Position numbers and translations under genes: made by a program
Origin: Paracoccus albus
Lineage (GTDB): Bacteria; Pseudomonadota; Alphaproteobacteria; Rhodobacterales; Rhodobacteraceae
Reading direction: 5' to 3'
DNA: 64,000 bases
Assembly (NCBI RefSeq): GCF_027913035.1
Contig: NZ_CP115775.1
Location: forward strand, 1,240,001-1,304,000
The notes under the pieces: generated by a model
The model's input: only the letters and a program-made list of their open reading frames with translations
Databases searched by the model: none
What the model was told of the DNA's origin: nothing
Shown here: in pieces, positions 62,218-64,000 of the stretch
How the letters are laid out: each line of letters opens with the position of its first letter
Numbering within the stretch: position 1 is the stretch's first letter

Positions 62218-63708
62218 TCACTCTACCAGCGGCAACAGCGCATTGATTGAATCTTTCGCGTCGCCATAGAACATCCGCGTGTTTTCCTTGTAGAACAGCG
62301 GGTTCTCGATACCGGAATAGCCGGTCCCCTGCCCCCGCTTGCTGACAAAGACGTTCTTGGCCTTCCAGACCTCCAGCACCGGCATACCGGCGATGGGGCT
62401 GTTGGGATCGTCCTGTGCGGCCGGGTTCACGATGTCGTTCGAGCCGATGACGATGACCACATCCGTATTCGGGAAATCATCGTTAATCTCCTCCATCTCC
62501 ATGACGATATCATAAGGCACCTTGGCCTCGGCCAGCAGCACGTTCATGTGCCCCGGCAGACGTCCGGCGACCGGGTGGATCGCGAAGCGGACATTCTTGC
62601 CGGCCGCCCGCAGCTTCCGGGTCAATTCACTGACCGCCTGCTGCGCTTGAGCGACCGCCATGCCATAGCCGGGAACGATGATCACCTCATCCGCTTCATT
62701 CAGCGCGGTGGCCACCCCATCGGCGTCGATGGCAACCTGCTCGCCCTCGATCTCCATCGCAGGTCCGGTTTCACCGCCGAAACCGCCAAGGATCACGCTG
62801 ACAAAGTTCCGGTTCATCGCCTTGCACATGATATAGGACAGGATCGCACCGGAAGAGCCGACAAGCGCACCCGTCACGATCAGCAGGTCATTCGACAGGG
62901 TGAAGCCGATGGCTGCCGCCGCCCAACCGGAATAGCTGTTCAGCATGGACACGACGACCGGCATATCTGCGCCGCCAATACCCATGATCAGATGCCAGCC
63001 GATAAAGCCCGCCAGCAGCGCAATCAGGATCAGCCAGAAGGCTGCCGGTCCCATATCCCCGATGTAAAGCAGCCCGAGGATCAGCGACAGCGCCGCAGCC
63101 CCCGCATTCAGCATATGGCCACCCGGCAGCTTTTTGGGCTTGCCGTCAATCTTACCGGCCAGTTTGCCGAAGGCGACGATAGAGCCGGTGAAGGTCACGG
63201 CACCGATGAACACGCCAAGAAACACCTCGATCTGAAGCATGTTCAGCTCTGCCGGTGTCTTGTGGGTCAGAACTTCGGCAAAGCCACGAAACGGGTTGAC
63301 GGGAATGACTGCCGCGGCACGTTCGCCGGTGACGGCAATGGCGTCGGGCAGACCTGCGGCCTTGGCGCGCAGCACTCGGCCCAGTTCAAGCTGGGCGTTG
63401 AATCCGACGAACACAGCGGCCAGACCGACAAGGCTGTGCATCGCCGCAACAAGCTGCGGCATTTCGGTCATCTGCACGCGCTTGGCAACGACCCAGCCGA
63501 CCGCACCACCGATTGCAATCAGAACGACCGACAGGAACCAGTTGCCCGCCCCGGGCCCGAACAGAGTGGCGATAACAGCAAGCGCCATCCCGACGATGCC
63601 ATACCAGATCGCGCGCTTCGCGCTTTCCTGATTGGACAGCCCCCCCAGCGACAGGATGAACAGGATAGCCGCGACGACATAAGCGGCTGTGGTAAATCCG
63701 AATTCCAT
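62218..63708 (-). CDS. pntB: NAD(P) transhydrogenase subunit beta
   Basis: Membrane and NADP-binding subunit of the proton-pumping transhydrogenase, which makes NADPH from NADH. The 496-residue protein has a hydrophobic N-terminal region of about nine segments and a C-terminal NADP domain with [44 protein letters not shown] and [20 protein letters not shown]. Tandem ATGs occur at 63711 and 63708; the site AAGGAGG is better spaced for 63708. Confidence 0.95.
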   Translation of the reverse strand: MEFGFTTAAYVVAAILFILSLGGLSNQESAKRAIWYGIVGMALAVIATLFGPGAGNWFLSVVLIAIGGAVGWVVAKRVQMTEMPQLVAAMHSLVGLAAVFVGFNAQLELGRVLRAKAAGLPDAIAVTGERAAAVIPVNPFRGFAEVLTHKTPAELNMLQIEVFLGVFIGAVTFTGSIVAFGKLAGKIDGKPKKLPGGHMLNAGAAALSLILGLLYIGDMGPAAFWLILIALLAGFIGWHLIMGIGGADMPVVVSMLNSYSGWAAAAIGFTLSNDLLIVTGALVGSSGAILSYIMCKAMNRNFVSVILGGFGGETGPAMEIEGEQVAIDADGVATALNEADEVIIVPGYGMAVAQAQQAVSELTRKLRAAGKNVRFAIHPVAGRLPGHMNVLLAEAKVPYDIVMEMEEINDDFPNTDVVIVIGSNDIVNPAAQDDPNSPIAGMPVLEVWKAKNVFVSKRGQGTGYSGIENPLFYKENTRMFYGDAKDSINALLPLVE

Positions 63709-63718
63709 CATCCCCTCC

Positions 63719-64000
63719 TTACGATTTCTGGAACATGGCGAGCATGCGCCGGGTGACAAGGAAGCCGCCGAAGATGTTCACCCCGGCCATCAGCACGGCA
63801 AGTGCGGCAAGGATCACAACCAGCCATGAACCAGAGCCGATCTGCATCAGCGCACCAAGAATGATGATCGACGAGATCGCATTTGTGATCGCCATCAGCG
63901 GCGTATGCAGTGAATGGGCAACATTCCAGATCACCTTGAACCCGACAAAACAGGCCAGCACGAAGACGATGAAATGCGACATGAAGCTTGCCGGGGCAAC
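63719..64000 (-). CDS. pntA: NAD(P) transhydrogenase alpha subunit, membrane part (5' end outside window)
   Basis: The C-terminal membrane piece of the alpha subunit, encoded separately from the NAD-binding part in many alphaproteobacteria. [31 protein letters not shown] is the family core. Three hydrophobic segments are seen. An ATG at 63982 would give 87 residues, but the frame stays open to the window edge (VAPASF before it), so the true start is probably beyond 64000. It lies 10 bases upstream of pntB. Confidence 0.9.
   Translation of the reverse strand, partial: VAPASFMSHFIVFVLACFVGFKVIWNVAHSLHTPLMAITNAISSIIILGALMQIGSGSWLVVILAALAVLMAGVNIFGGFLVTRRMLAMFQKS

Noticed and set aside
62548..63756. 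A 402-residue open frame opposite pntB
   Set aside because: It is an antisense shadow of a well conserved gene in GC-rich DNA; the product has no recognisable domain.

Overview
The window looks like chromosomal DNA of a GC-rich alphaproteobacterium of the order Rhodobacterales, probably Paracoccus or a close relative. The reasons are the gene content (an NDUFS4-type complex I accessory subunit, DUF2842, DUF1127, an RTX protein with a C-terminal Hint domain, many TRAP and ABC importers, split pntA/pntB) and the frequent 1-4 base start/stop overlaps inside operons. The genus is inferred from memory of families, not from a search. I see no phage, insertion sequence, CRISPR array or replication origin. 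Both ends cut a gene: alaS at the left and the membrane part of pntA at the right.

Positions 1-16193 are mostly housekeeping: alaS, a DUF1127 protein, purA with a small operon behind it (flavodoxin-fold oxidoreductase, DUF2842, thiamine pyrophosphokinase), a membrane dipeptidase, an orphan ParA, two I78-type inhibitor lipoproteins, uvrB, sodC, an NDUFS4-like subunit, an acetyltransferase, a large RTX-Hint protein and tRNA-Arg(UCU). Three copies of a short conserved intergenic element (a GAGGTATTT-type core beside a GC hairpin) lie in this part.

Positions 16247-25777 hold the most unusual region: a complete nickel-pincer-nucleotide (Lar) gene set in two divergent operons. The leftward operon encodes a divergent LarA-family protein, an NAD(P)-dependent hydroxyacid dehydrogenase, LarC and a HupE/UreJ-type nickel permease. 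The rightward operon encodes a LacI-type regulator, a TRAP importer (DctP, DctQ, DctM), LarE and LarB. Two near-identical palindromes with an AACTAGTT core lie in the space between them. The LarA-like protein has asparagine where canonical LarA has its second catalytic histidine. I read this as a regulated import and catabolism pathway for an unidentified hydroxy acid, with its own cofactor factory and nickel supply.

Positions 25910-36713 carry a DEAD-box helicase, an acidic OmpA-family protein, a carbon-nitrogen hydrolase, a CsaA-like protein, and an agmatinase-family ureohydrolase with a spermidine/putrescine-type ABC importer. Positions 36831-46239 look like one regulon around an RpiR regulator: a Liv-type ABC importer, a glutamine-synthetase-like ligase, two cysteine hydrolases and an N-formylglutamate-amidohydrolase-like enzyme. 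The two outlying operons share a 22-base upstream box. Positions 46287-52962 hold a LysR-linked operon with a D-glutamate-cyclase-like protein, a second TRAP importer, a DUF2848 protein and an amidase.

Positions 53071-64000 contain an SDR enzyme facing a single-module adenylation-thiolation-reductase enzyme, then small redox and envelope genes (including a 24-residue lipoprotein), a MerR/decarboxylase pair, an ArsR/SRPBCC pair in which the SRPBCC gene has a frameshift, and the pnt transhydrogenase genes.
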